Below, one piece after another: positions 7,210 through 14,709 of a DNA stretch of 64,000 bases (the stretch's first letter is position 1; every line of letters begins with the position of its first letter). The stretch is from an uncultured Acetatifactor sp. (lineage in GTDB: Bacteria; Bacillota; Clostridia; Lachnospirales; Lachnospiraceae), in NCBI GenBank assembly GCA_910586485.1, contig CAJUIA010000007.1, forward strand, positions 81,444-145,443, given 5' to 3'. Made by a program: the position numbers and the translations under genes. Under the pieces are notes generated by a model. That model worked only from the letters and a program-made list of their open reading frames with translations, did no database searches and had not been told where the DNA came from.

Positions 7210-7518
7210 TTATTTGGCTTTTGGCAGCTCAATCTTGGGCTTGTCCCTGTCCGGCTTATAGAGAACGATCTTTTTTCCTATGACCTGAACAACCTGGGAA
7301 TGGGTTCTCTCCGCAATTACCTGCGCAATCTCCCCTGGGTCATCCGTACAGTTCTTTAAAACTCCGATCTTAATCAACTCATTGTTGTTAAATGCCTCTC
7401 CCACCGCCGCCGTCAGCTCCGGTGTCAGGCTGGACTTCCCCACCTGAAAAATTGGATTTAAATCACTGGCAAGACTTTTCAGATAGGCACGCTGTTTACT
7501 TGTCATGTTCCCTCGCAT
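7210..7518 (-). CDS. yhbY: YhbY, CRM-domain ribosome assembly RNA-binding protein
   Basis: A 102-residue YhbY/CRM protein that binds pre-50S RNA. The family pattern is clear: LTSKQRAYLKSLA-like start, NPIFQVGKSSLTPE, ELIKIGVLKNC, and VVQVIGKKIVLYKP. Two starts are possible, ATG 7518 and ATG 7506. The first has its ribosome binding site (AGGAG, overlapping the obgE stop) 19 bases away, with a hairpin between them that would bring the two closer. The second has GAGGG only 3 bases away. I use 7518. Confidence 0.93.
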   Translation of the reverse strand: MRGNMTSKQRAYLKSLASDLNPIFQVGKSSLTPELTAAVGEAFNNNELIKIGVLKNCTDDPGEIAQVIAERTHSQVVQVIGKKIVLYKPDRDKPKIELPKAK

Positions 7519-7521
7519 TCT

Positions 7522-7535
7522 GCCGCATGAGCGGC
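7522..7535 (-). promoter_or_regulatory. Hairpin between the ribosome binding site and yhbY start
   Basis: GCCGC, TCAT, GCGGC forms a 5-bp GC stem between AGGAG (7536-7540) and the ATG at 7518. When folded it would reduce an over-long spacing to a workable distance. Confidence 0.4.
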
Positions 7536-7539
7536 ACTC

Positions 7540-8832
7540 CTATTTATAGTAATCAAACTTTAAACCATACATACGGACGGTATCCCCGTCCTGAATTCCC
7601 AGATCCTCCAGCTGTGTCAAAATTCCTGTATCCTTCAGAAACTTCTGAAAAAAGGAAAAGCCTTTTTCGCTGTCCAAATTGGTATAGCCCAGCATTTTCT
7701 CAATTTTGGGGCCTTCTACTACATACTCGTCCTCATCCGGATCATAAACCACGCTGCAGGAACTGTCGGAATCTGCAGCTGCCTCCTGCTCCGGAAAATA
7801 TTCCTGCTCAAAAACGGTAATTTCTTCTCCCAGCCCTTCCAGCATTTCATTCACGTGATACAGCAGCTCCTTAACCCCCTGGCCGCTGACGGCACTGATG
7901 GGATAAACCGGGATACCCTTTGGCTCGAATTCTTCCCTGATCCGGCTTATGGGATCTATTTCCGGGTCGCAGATCACATCAATTTTATTTGCCGCAATGA
8001 CCTGCGGCCTCTTGGCCACATCGGGATCATACGCCTCCAGCTCCCTGTTGATCGCATATATATCCGCCACAGGATCCCGTCCCTCCGTACCGGCTGCATC
8101 CACAATATGGATAATAACCTTTGTGCGTTCAATATGGCGCAGAAACTCATGCCCCAAGCCAACGCCTTCGGAAGCCCCTTCGATCAGTCCGGGAATATCT
8201 GCAATCACAAAGCCTCCGGTGCCTTCCAGATCCACTACGCCCAGATTGGGATTCAAGGTTGTAAAATGGTAATTTGCAATTTTGGGGCGGGCATTGCTCA
8301 CACGGGAAAGAAAAGTGGATTTCCCTACATTAGGAAAACCTACCAGGCCCACATCAGCAATCACCTTCAGCTCCAACAGCAGCTCCAGCTCCTTTGCCGG
8401 CTGTCCTGGCTGTGCATATTTTGGTGCCTGCATGGTACTGGTGGCATAATGCTGATTACCGTTGCCGCCCCTGCCGCCCTTTAACAATACCACACGCCTG
8501 TTTTCGCCGGACATATCCACAATGATGCTGCCACTTTCTGCTTCCCGAATAACCGTTCCCTGAGGGACCTTCAAGGTAATATCCCCGCCGTCCTTGCCGC
8601 GGCAGTTCCTTTTACTTCCCGGCTCGCCGTCTCCTGCCTTGTACTTTCGTACGTTTCTGAAGTCGATCAGGGTGTTCAATCCTTCATCCACTTCAAATAT
8701 AACATCCCCGCCACGTCCGCCGTCTCCGCCGTCCGGACCGCCGGCAGGCACATATTTTTCACGCCGAAAGGAAACGTAACCGTCGCCCCCTTTTCCGCTT
8801 CTCACATAAATTCTGGCTCTGTCTGCAAACAT
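7540..8832 (-). CDS. obgE: ObgE/CgtA, ribosome-associated GTPase
   Basis: The 430-residue protein has the Gly-rich Obg fold at residues 1-158 (KGGDGYVSFRREKYVPAGG), the GTPase domain from about 160 (G1 GFPNVGKS, G3 DIPGLIEGA, G4 NKID) and the C-terminal OCT domain (about 350-430). It acts in 50S maturation and growth control. Its length and architecture are normal. It follows rpmA with a hairpin in the gap, and its stop codon overlaps the ribosome binding site of yhbY. Confidence 0.98.
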   Translation of the reverse strand: MFADRARIYVRSGKGGDGYVSFRREKYVPAGGPDGGDGGRGGDVIFEVDEGLNTLIDFRNVRKYKAGDGEPGSKRNCRGKDGGDITLKVPQGTVIREAESGSIIVDMSGENRRVVLLKGGRGGNGNQHYATSTMQAPKYAQPGQPAKELELLLELKVIADVGLVGFPNVGKSTFLSRVSNARPKIANYHFTTLNPNLGVVDLEGTGGFVIADIPGLIEGASEGVGLGHEFLRHIERTKVIIHIVDAAGTEGRDPVADIYAINRELEAYDPDVAKRPQVIAANKIDVICDPEIDPISRIREEFEPKGIPVYPISAVSGQGVKELLYHVNEMLEGLGEEITVFEQEYFPEQEAAADSDSSCSVVYDPDEDEYVVEGPKIEKMLGYTNLDSEKGFSFFQKFLKDTGILTQLEDLGIQDGDTVRMYGLKFDYYK

Positions 8833-8857
8833 AATAACTCTCTTTCATAGTAAATAA

Positions 8858-8885
8858 GGACTTCAAACTTTTCGGTTTGAAGTCC
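8858..8885 (-). terminator. Hairpin between rpmA and obgE (partial terminator or attenuator)
   Basis: A perfect 11-bp stem, GGACTTCAAAC with GTTTGAAGTCC, closes a 6-base loop and is followed by TTATTTA on the minus strand. The following T-run is weak, so it may reduce rather than end transcription, setting different levels for ribosomal proteins and ObgE, or protect the rpmA 3' end. Confidence 0.6.
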
Positions 8886-8896
8886 CTGCTCTCGGA

Positions 8897-9181
8897 TCAC
8901 TGCTCTTTCGGATAAACAGAAGCCTGCTTTCTGTCTCTTCCCTTTCTCTCAAAACGAAGAACTCCGTCAACTAATGCAAACAGAGTATCGTCTCCGCCGA
9001 TCCCAACATTAACGCCAGGGTGAATCCTGGTTCCACGCTGTCTGTAAAGAATGTTTCCCGCCTTTACAAACTGTCCGTCAGCTCTCTTCGCACCTAATCT
9101 TTTTGATTCCGAGTCTCTGCCGTTCTTGGACGAGCCGACACCCTTTTTATGAGCGAATAATTGAAGGTTCATATTCAACAT
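8897..9181 (-). CDS. rpmA: Ribosomal protein bL27 with cleavable N-terminal extension
   Basis: A 94-residue L27. The first nine or so residues, MLNMNLQLFA before HKKGVGSSKNGRDS, are the Firmicute extension that Prp removes after LQLFA. Mature L27 reaches the peptidyl-transferase centre through its N-terminus, so cleavage is required. The gene lies 3 bases after prp. Confidence 0.98.
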   Translation of the reverse strand: MLNMNLQLFAHKKGVGSSKNGRDSESKRLGAKRADGQFVKAGNILYRQRGTRIHPGVNVGIGGDDTLFALVDGVLRFERKGRDRKQASVYPKEQ

Positions 9182-9184
9182 GGT

Positions 9185-9517
9185 CTACACCTCCTCGAAT
9201 TTTACTTGTAAATACCTGTCACCGTACTCCCTGCTTATGTTTTCAAGAGAAAATATCATAGAATCCATTAAAAATGAAGACTTTTCCTGTAAAACACTCT
9301 CGAAATCACATTTAAGAAAGCCTGTCTCTTCATTCTGAATCGTTCTCAGCTTTTCTCCGGCCAGCTTCTCCAGAGAATTGACTGTTCCGATGGTCAACGC
9401 CGAAACTGCCGCGCACAATATGTCTGGCTTGCCCTTTTTTGCATATTCCGCATGTCCCATACAGTAAAACCCTCTGTATAAGCCCTTTTGGTCTTTACAA
9501 ATTACTACGGCTATCAT
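9185..9517 (-). CDS. prp: Prp, cysteine protease that processes L27
   Basis: A 110-residue Prp protein, in its conserved place between rplU and rpmA. The catalytic His22 (MGHAEYA) and Cys35 (DILCAAVSAL) are in place. It cleaves the extension visible on the neighbouring L27. Its start overlaps the rplU stop by four bases (ATGA), which suggests coupled translation. Confidence 0.97.
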   Translation of the reverse strand: MIAVVICKDQKGLYRGFYCMGHAEYAKKGKPDILCAAVSALTIGTVNSLEKLAGEKLRTIQNEETGFLKCDFESVLQEKSSFLMDSMIFSLENISREYGDRYLQVKFEEV

Positions 9518-9822
9518 TTTGCGTTGATTTTGTCGATCTTAACCTGTGTGTATGCTTGCCTGTGACCGTTCTTTTTATGGTATCCGGTTTTGCTCTTGTA
9601 TTTATATACAATAACCTTCTTACCTCTTCCCTGCTCCATAACGGTAGCGGACACGGTTGCACCTGCAACATCCCCGCCTACCTTGAGGGTTCCGTCACTT
9701 ACTGCGATCACATGGTCAAAGGAAACAGTATTTCCGGGCTCTACATCCAGCTTTTCAACCTTAATGACATCCCCCTCGGAAACCTTGTACTGTTTTCCGC
9801 CTGTTGCAATAATTGCGTACAT
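9514..9822 (-). CDS. rplU: Ribosomal protein bL21
   Basis: A 102-residue L21 beginning MYAIIATGGKQYKV and ending with KKNGHRQAYTQVKI, typical of the family. The ATG at 9822 has AGGAGGT 8 bases upstream; a longer in-frame extension runs into the leader and is not real. It is the first gene of the rplU-prp-rpmA-obgE-yhbY-yqeK-rsfS run. Confidence 0.98.
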   Translation of the reverse strand: MYAIIATGGKQYKVSEGDVIKVEKLDVEPGNTVSFDHVIAVSDGTLKVGGDVAGATVSATVMEQGRGKKVIVYKYKSKTGYHKKNGHRQAYTQVKIDKINAK

Positions 9823-9837
9823 AATAAGGCACCTCCT

Positions 9838-9935
9838 ATTCATGACTGCAAAGACTTTAAAAGTCACTGCTCGTCTTACTCGCTGGCTTTGGTGGCAGAT
9901 ATTCTGCACTTATACCGAGCCATGCGGCATACCGT
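9838..9935 (-). ncRNA. Putative L21 (rplU) leader RNA
   Basis: About 100 transcribed bases separate the promoter from the rplU ribosome binding site. They contain several short complementary segments (for example GTGACTTTTAAAGTC just upstream of GGAGGTGC). The position and the 3' end match the autoregulatory L21 leader described in Firmicutes. The assignment rests on position and partial recall of the motif; a covariance-model search would settle it. Confidence 0.5.
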
Positions 9936-9938
9936 AGT

Positions 9939-9967
9939 ATAATAGCATAAGGCGCCTTAAATGTCAA
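9939..9967 (-). promoter_or_regulatory. Promoter of the rplU operon
   Basis: Minus strand TTGACA (9967-9962), 17 bases, TATTAT (9944-9939). The -35 is perfect and the -10 has one mismatch; it starts the transcript of the putative L21 leader. Confidence 0.75.
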
Positions 9968-10026
9968 CTATGAAATTTTTCCAAACTGTTACTCGCCGTC
10001 AGGTTGTCGAAAGTGCGAACGGTTAC

Positions 10027-10650
10027 CTATTGTTTCTTTTCAAAATCCTCAATATACTGTACAATCAGTTTTACGGTGCCCTCCACCCCCAGCACACTGC
10101 TGTTAATGCAGAGATCATAACTGTCCGCACGGCCCCATTTCTTGGATGAATAATAATTGTAATAGCTCTGGCGCTGCTTATCTTTCTTGATGATCATATC
10201 CTTTGCCTTAGCCTCGGTCAGATCATACCTTTCCATAATACGCTTAACCTTTGTCTCACTGTCACCATAGATAAACAGCTTTACCACATTGGTGTAATCA
10301 GCCAGAGCGTAATCTGCACAGCGGCCCACGATCACGCAGGGTCCCTCATCGGCAATTTTTTTAATGGTATCAAACTGCGCCAGAAAAACCTTGTGACTGA
10401 TAGGCATATCCACAAAAGAGGACGCATTATAACCAAAGGAATACGTATCCATCACCAGATTGTACAGGAACGAATTTGTGGGACGCTCATCATGATTCTG
10501 AATCATTTCCTCACAGAAGCCGCTCTCCTTGGCCGCTCTGCTTAAAAGCTCCTTGTCATAGCACTTAATGCCGAAATATTCGGCTACCTTTTCGCCGATC
10601 TCCCGGCCTGCGGAACCGAATTGTCTCCCGATCGTGATCACTGTATTCAT
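10027..10650 (-). CDS. Cytidylate-kinase-like family protein
   Basis: A 207-residue P-loop protein of the cytidylate-kinase-like family common in Clostridia. It starts ITIGRQFGSAGREIGEKVAE, where the P-loop is the variant GRQFGSAGREIG, and contains PCVIVGRCADYAL and the lid-like region RIMERYDLTEAKAKDMI with YNYYSSKKWG. It is not the canonical Cmk, and its substrate is unknown. It is monocistronic under its own promoter (10723-10751). Confidence 0.88.
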   Translation of the reverse strand: MNTVITIGRQFGSAGREIGEKVAEYFGIKCYDKELLSRAAKESGFCEEMIQNHDERPTNSFLYNLVMDTYSFGYNASSFVDMPISHKVFLAQFDTIKKIADEGPCVIVGRCADYALADYTNVVKLFIYGDSETKVKRIMERYDLTEAKAKDMIIKKDKQRQSYYNYYSSKKWGRADSYDLCINSSVLGVEGTVKLIVQYIEDFEKKQ

Positions 10651-10722
10651 TTTGCCTACCTCTCTTCCGCCTATAGTCTTTCAGAACAAGCTTTGTTCCT
10701 TCAGCTGATTTTAGATAAGTTT

Positions 10723-10751
10723 ATTATACACCATATTGCCGTTTTACACAA
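10723..10751 (-). promoter_or_regulatory. Promoter of the cytidylate-kinase-like gene
   Basis: Minus strand TTGTGT, 17 bases, TATAAT. The -10 is perfect. A small palindrome (GAACAA-AGC-TTGTTC, about 10683-10698) lies in the untranslated leader. Confidence 0.6.
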
Positions 10752-10758
10752 GATAACA

Positions 10759-11673
10759 TCACGCCATTGTATCCAGTAAATGTATAAAATAATCCGGAAG
10801 AGGTGCATTTACTTCTATATATTCCCCTGTAGCAGGATGCCGAAATCCTAATATTCGGGCATGCAGGGTCTGGCCTTGCAGTCGATAATGGCATTTCCGG
10901 CTGCCTGCATATAAGTCATCGCCTAAGAGAGGATGCCCGATGCTTGCCATATGAACGCGAATCTGATGGGTCCGCCCCGTTTCCAGGGTACATTCAATAT
11001 AGCTGTACTCCCTGAAACGCCGTAATACTCTGTAGTGAGTCACGGCACGCTTTCCGTTTCGCTCATTGACTGCCATCTTCTTGCGTTCCGCGGGATCCCT
11101 GCCAATGGGTCTGTCAATTATGCCCTGATCCTCCTTCAGCACGCCGTAGCAGATCGCTTCATAACGTCTGGTAACGGAATGCTCCTTAAGCTGCTCCGCA
11201 ACGGACCTGTGGGCAGCATCATTTTTACAGACAATCAGAGACCCCGTGGTATCCATATCTATACGATGGACAATACCGGGACGCATTACCCCATTGATAC
11301 CGGACAGACTGCCTCCGCAGTGGTACATCAGAGCGTTGACCAATGTACCGCTATAGTGCCCTGCAGCCGGATGTACCACCATCCCTTTGGGCTTATTGAC
11401 CACGATTACGTCCGCATCCTCATATAAAATATCCAAGGGGATATTTTCCGGCAAAATCTCAGGCTCTACTGCTGTCGGCAGTTCAAATTCTATCAGATCC
11501 TCCTGCTTCACCTTATAGCTGGCTTTTGCGGCAATGCCGTTGACCTTAACATTCCCTTCAAGGATCATTTTCTGGATATAAGAGCGCGAAAGCGAATCCG
11601 TCAACAGTGCAAGACATTTATCCAGCCTCTCGTCCTCTTCCCCCGCCGAAGCCTCAAACACGAATCTGTCCAT
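10759..11673 (-). CDS. RluA/RluD-family 23S rRNA pseudouridine synthase
   Basis: A 304-residue protein with an N-terminal S4 RNA-binding domain (ERLDKCLALL through VKVNGIAAKASYKV) and the RluA catalytic domain. The catalytic aspartate lies in the motif HRIDMDTTGSLIVCK, and RTHQIRVHMASIGHPLLGD is also typical. It probably modifies 23S rRNA like RluD, or YlyB of Bacillus, which likewise follows lspA. It begins 8 bases after the lspA stop. Confidence 0.93.
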   Translation of the reverse strand: MDRFVFEASAGEEDERLDKCLALLTDSLSRSYIQKMILEGNVKVNGIAAKASYKVKQEDLIEFELPTAVEPEILPENIPLDILYEDADVIVVNKPKGMVVHPAAGHYSGTLVNALMYHCGGSLSGINGVMRPGIVHRIDMDTTGSLIVCKNDAAHRSVAEQLKEHSVTRRYEAICYGVLKEDQGIIDRPIGRDPAERKKMAVNERNGKRAVTHYRVLRRFREYSYIECTLETGRTHQIRVHMASIGHPLLGDDLYAGSRKCHYRLQGQTLHARILGFRHPATGEYIEVNAPLPDYFIHLLDTMA

Positions 11674-11681
11674 AGTATCTT

Positions 11682-12224
11682 TTACTTCATTTCCCTGTAT
11701 TTGTTCTGCTTGAAATTCAGAAATTCCAGGTCCTTCTCCTTATATACAAACAAAAACAGAATAAACAGAATGATAACCGAGCTCACAATATAGCAGTCAG
11801 CCACATTAAAAACCGGAAAATTAATTAACACAAAAGAGATAAAATCCACCACATAATCAAACCGGAAACGATCTATCATATTTCCGATACCGCCTGCAAT
11901 CACCGCCGAAAGCAGAATATGAACGACTCTGAATTTCTTTTCCACCGGCAGCTTAAACAGGAAGAATAAAATCACCCCCAGAAAAACAATTCCGATGAAT
12001 AAAATAAAAAATTTCTGGTTCTGCAGCATTCCAAAGGCAGACCCTCTATTCTCCAGATAATTCAGCTCCAGCACTCCCTTAATCAGAACCTTAGCCGGAT
12101 TATCCTTCAGCCGCTGAATAGCCAGATATTTAGTAAACTGATCCATCGTCAGCAGCACTGCCGCCACTAACGCGTCAATCAGCAGCATGATTACTTTTGT
12201 ACGCTTTTGCTTCTTTTTATTCAT
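11682..12224 (-). CDS. lspA: LspA, lipoprotein signal peptidase II
   Basis: A 180-residue, four-helix membrane protease that cleaves prolipoproteins after lipid attachment. The two catalytic aspartates are in GNMIDRF and FNVADCY, and ENRGSAFGM is the conserved second box. The ATG at 12224 was chosen because AGAGG lies 6 bases upstream; it overlaps the end of aroB by 8 bases. It would process the several lipoproteins encoded in this window. Confidence 0.97.
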   Translation of the reverse strand: MNKKKQKRTKVIMLLIDALVAAVLLTMDQFTKYLAIQRLKDNPAKVLIKGVLELNYLENRGSAFGMLQNQKFFILFIGIVFLGVILFFLFKLPVEKKFRVVHILLSAVIAGGIGNMIDRFRFDYVVDFISFVLINFPVFNVADCYIVSSVIILFILFLFVYKEKDLEFLNFKQNKYREMK

Positions 12225-13326
12225 GTGCATCCTCTTCGCTGAAATAGATTTCATTGATTGCCGCCAGCAGTTCTTCGTCCGTCACTGTGTGATCCAGCAC
12301 AGCCTTACCGATTTTCTTCAGCAGCACAAATTTAATCTTTCCTGACTCCATTTTTTTATCAGACTTTGTAAGCCTCAATACCTCTTCGGGGTCAATTCCT
12401 TCTACCGAAATGGGGAGATTAAAGGGAACAAACATATCTCTGATTTCATAATACTCTTCCATGGACAAAAGCTCCCGCTTCCAGGAAATATAAGCCGCCG
12501 CCACCGCGCCCAGAGCCACACATTCTCCATGAAGCAGTTCAAAATGTTTTGCTTTTTCAATAGCATGGCCTATGGTATGCCCAAAGTTTAGCAACGCCCG
12601 CTCTCCCTGTTCCTCAGGGTCCTTCTCCACCACCAGCTTTTTCACCGTACAGCTGCGCATCAACATTTCCTGAAGCACCTTCATGTCCCGTTCACAGATC
12701 TCATACATGTTTTCAATGAGCCATTCATAAAACGAAGCATCTTTAATCAGACCATGCTTCATCACCTCTGCAAAACCGGAAAAAAACTGTCTGTCCTCCA
12801 AAGTAGCCAATACCTCCTGATTCATATACACAAGCCTTGGCATTTTGAAAGCACCAACCATATTCTTATATCCGTCAAAATCCACACCGGTTTTTCCGCC
12901 GATGCTGCTGTCAGCCTGAGCCAGCAATGTGGTCGGCAGCTGTACAAAATCAATTCCCCGCAAATAAGTTGCGGCAATAAACCCTGTCGTATCCCCGACA
13001 ACGCCGCCTCCTAAAGCAATCAGTATATCTTTTCTGTCAAATTCCTCCTGAATCAGAAACTTATATGCCCCCCTGACCGTGTCAAGTGTTTTATTTTCTT
13101 CGCCGCAGGGAAACACATACTTTACCGCCTTCAGACAATTCCCCTGCAGCAGCTCCAGCACTTTGCTTCCATAAATTTCATCCACTTTAGAATCTGTAAT
13201 AATACAAATTCTCTTGTTTTTCATTTCCAGGCTCTCCAGCTCCGGCACCAGCTCATCAAAGCTTAAAGTAAATACAAGATCATAGCAGGGCTTTCTGTTA
13301 TATAAAATCGGTATTCTCTCTGACAT
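12217..13326 (-). CDS. aroB: AroB, 3-dehydroquinate synthase
   Basis: A 369-residue shikimate-pathway enzyme that converts DAHP to 3-dehydroquinate. The NAD-binding segment ALGGGVVGDTTGFIAATYLRG-like region is present, with the active-site SSIGGKTGVDF and the zinc ligands in GFAEVMKHGLI, GHTIGHAIE and LHGECVALG. The ATG at 13326 follows GGGAG; an ATG four codons upstream has its Shine-Dalgarno too close. No other aro genes are nearby. Confidence 0.97.
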   Translation of the reverse strand: MSERIPILYNRKPCYDLVFTLSFDELVPELESLEMKNKRICIITDSKVDEIYGSKVLELLQGNCLKAVKYVFPCGEENKTLDTVRGAYKFLIQEEFDRKDILIALGGGVVGDTTGFIAATYLRGIDFVQLPTTLLAQADSSIGGKTGVDFDGYKNMVGAFKMPRLVYMNQEVLATLEDRQFFSGFAEVMKHGLIKDASFYEWLIENMYEICERDMKVLQEMLMRSCTVKKLVVEKDPEEQGERALLNFGHTIGHAIEKAKHFELLHGECVALGAVAAAYISWKRELLSMEEYYEIRDMFVPFNLPISVEGIDPEEVLRLTKSDKKMESGKIKFVLLKKIGKAVLDHTVTDEELLAAINEIYFSEEDAHE

Positions 13327-13357
13327 TTTCTCCCTCATCCTCTATTTCTCAAAAGGT

Positions 13358-13380
13358 AAGAGCCCGCAAAGCGGACTCTT
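13358..13380 (-). terminator. Hairpin terminator after sepF
   Basis: AAGAGTCCGC, TTT, GCGGGCTCTT on the minus strand forms a 10-bp stem (one G-T pair) between sepF and aroB, followed by ACCTTTTG. It separates the division cluster from the aroB-lspA group, though the T-run is short. Confidence 0.6.
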
Positions 13381-13402
13381 CATTCTTATATTTAAGCGTT
13401 CC

Positions 13403-13933
13403 TCACTGGCGGTTATTGATCGGCATCTCAAAGGAGCCGCCGAAAATATCCTGAAAGTCACCGGATATATCCACGCTTGCCGGGGTGATAATAAAAATAT
13501 AATGAGAAATCTTCTGCAGGTTGCCGGAGATGGCATAGCAGGAGCCGCTGGTAAAATCAATGATCCGCTGGGCTATATCCACATCCAGGCCTTCCAGATT
13601 CAGTACCACCGTTCGGTTGGCCAAAAGAGTTTCCGTAATCTCCCTTGCGTCCTCCACGGAAGTAGGCTTAATCACGCAAACCTCCATGCCGGCTCCCCCC
13701 ATCGCTCTTCTGGCGGCAGGCTGCTTGATGGGAGTAATCTTATTGGAGGGGGCCGCTCGCCTTGCCGCCCGTTCTTCCACATCATCCTCATCCTTCATTT
13801 TCTGAGACTGCGACTTTCTGGAAGGCGCCGCTTCTATTTCTTCATCATCATCCAGGTAATCCTCGTCGAAGTATTCATCATCATCCTCGCCGTTTAGCTT
13901 CATATAGTTCAAAAACTTATCCATTACTCCCAT
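13403..13933 (-). CDS. sepF: SepF, FtsZ-anchoring division protein
   Basis: A 176-residue SepF. It has an N-terminal membrane-binding helix (MDKFLNYMKL), a long acidic linker and the conserved core from about residue 83 (VCVIKPTSVEDAREITETLL, VVLNLEGLD, RIIDFTSGSCYA, GNLQKIS, IFIITP). It tethers and bundles FtsZ. Its start lies 2 bases after the yggS stop, so translation is probably coupled. Confidence 0.96.
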   Translation of the reverse strand: MGVMDKFLNYMKLNGEDDDEYFDEDYLDDDEEIEAAPSRKSQSQKMKDEDDVEERAARRAAPSNKITPIKQPAARRAMGGAGMEVCVIKPTSVEDAREITETLLANRTVVLNLEGLDVDIAQRIIDFTSGSCYAISGNLQKISHYIFIITPASVDISGDFQDIFGGSFEMPINNRQ

Positions 13934-13935
13934 AT

Positions 13936-14631
13936 TTATAATACCATGCCTTTCCGCTCACCAAAGATTCCGGTTCCGACTCTCACATAGGTTGCGCCCT
14001 CTTCCACGGCAACGGAGTAATCACCTGTCATTCCCATGGACAGCACATTCATATTAACATTATCAATGTTTTTATCGTATATGTCAACAGACAATTCCTT
14101 CAACCGCTTAAAATATATGCGATTTTCTTCCGGATCTTCAACATACGGTGCAATCGTCATCAAACCCTCCACCTGAATCCCTGGAAGCTTTGCTGCCGCT
14201 TCGGCCAGTCCGCAAGCCTCTTTGACCGTTACGCCAAACTTACTTTCCTCCTCCGCTACATTTACCTCCAGAAGGATTTTTACCGTCACCTGCCGCTTCA
14301 CGGCCTCTCTGCTGATTTCCCTTGCCAGCTCCAGAGAATCCACGCTGTGAATCATCCAGACCTTTCCCACAATATACTTTACCTTATTCCGCTGCAGATG
14401 TCCGATCATATGCCAGCGGATGTCCTCCGGCAGAACGGGCATCTTTTCCATCAGCTCCTGAACTCTGTTTTCCCCAAAGTCCCGGATCCCCGCATTATAG
14501 GCTTCTTCCAGCATCTCCACCGGCTTTGTTTTACTGACTGCAATTAAGTGCACCTGACTGCAGTCCCGGCCGGCTCTTTTGCACGCTTCCTCAATTTTCT
14601 TCTCCACAAGCTCTATATTTTCCCGAATCAT
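13936..14631 (-). CDS. yggS: YggS/YlmE, PLP homeostasis protein
   Basis: A 231-residue member of the COG0325 PLP-binding family with the TIM-barrel fold of alanine racemase. The PLP lysine lies in HLIAVSKTKP, and FGENRVQE, WHMIGHLQRNK, EVNVAEEESKFG and LSMGMTGDY are family motifs. It maintains the free PLP pool, and it accompanies sepF across Firmicutes, as here. Confidence 0.97.
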   Translation of the reverse strand: MIRENIELVEKKIEEACKRAGRDCSQVHLIAVSKTKPVEMLEEAYNAGIRDFGENRVQELMEKMPVLPEDIRWHMIGHLQRNKVKYIVGKVWMIHSVDSLELAREISREAVKRQVTVKILLEVNVAEEESKFGVTVKEACGLAEAAAKLPGIQVEGLMTIAPYVEDPEENRIYFKRLKELSVDIYDKNIDNVNMNVLSMGMTGDYSVAVEEGATYVRVGTGIFGERKGMVL

Positions 14632-14709
14632 CCGCCATTTCTCCCGTTTCTGTTTTTTAGTACAATTTTCCTTATATTCCCGCTCTTTATAATACGTTTC
14701 TGCCCAAAA

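Noticed and set aside
7855..8484. Long open frame (209 codons) opposite obgE
   Set aside because: Antisense shadow of a well-conserved gene; no ribosome binding site or similarity to known proteins.
9439..9942. Long open frame (167 codons) opposite prp and rplU
   Set aside because: Shadow of ribosomal protein genes; its translation looks non-protein-like.
10683..10698. GAACAA...TTGTTC in the cytidylate-kinase-like leader as an SOS box
   Set aside because: The gap between GAAC and GTTC is 7 bases rather than 4.
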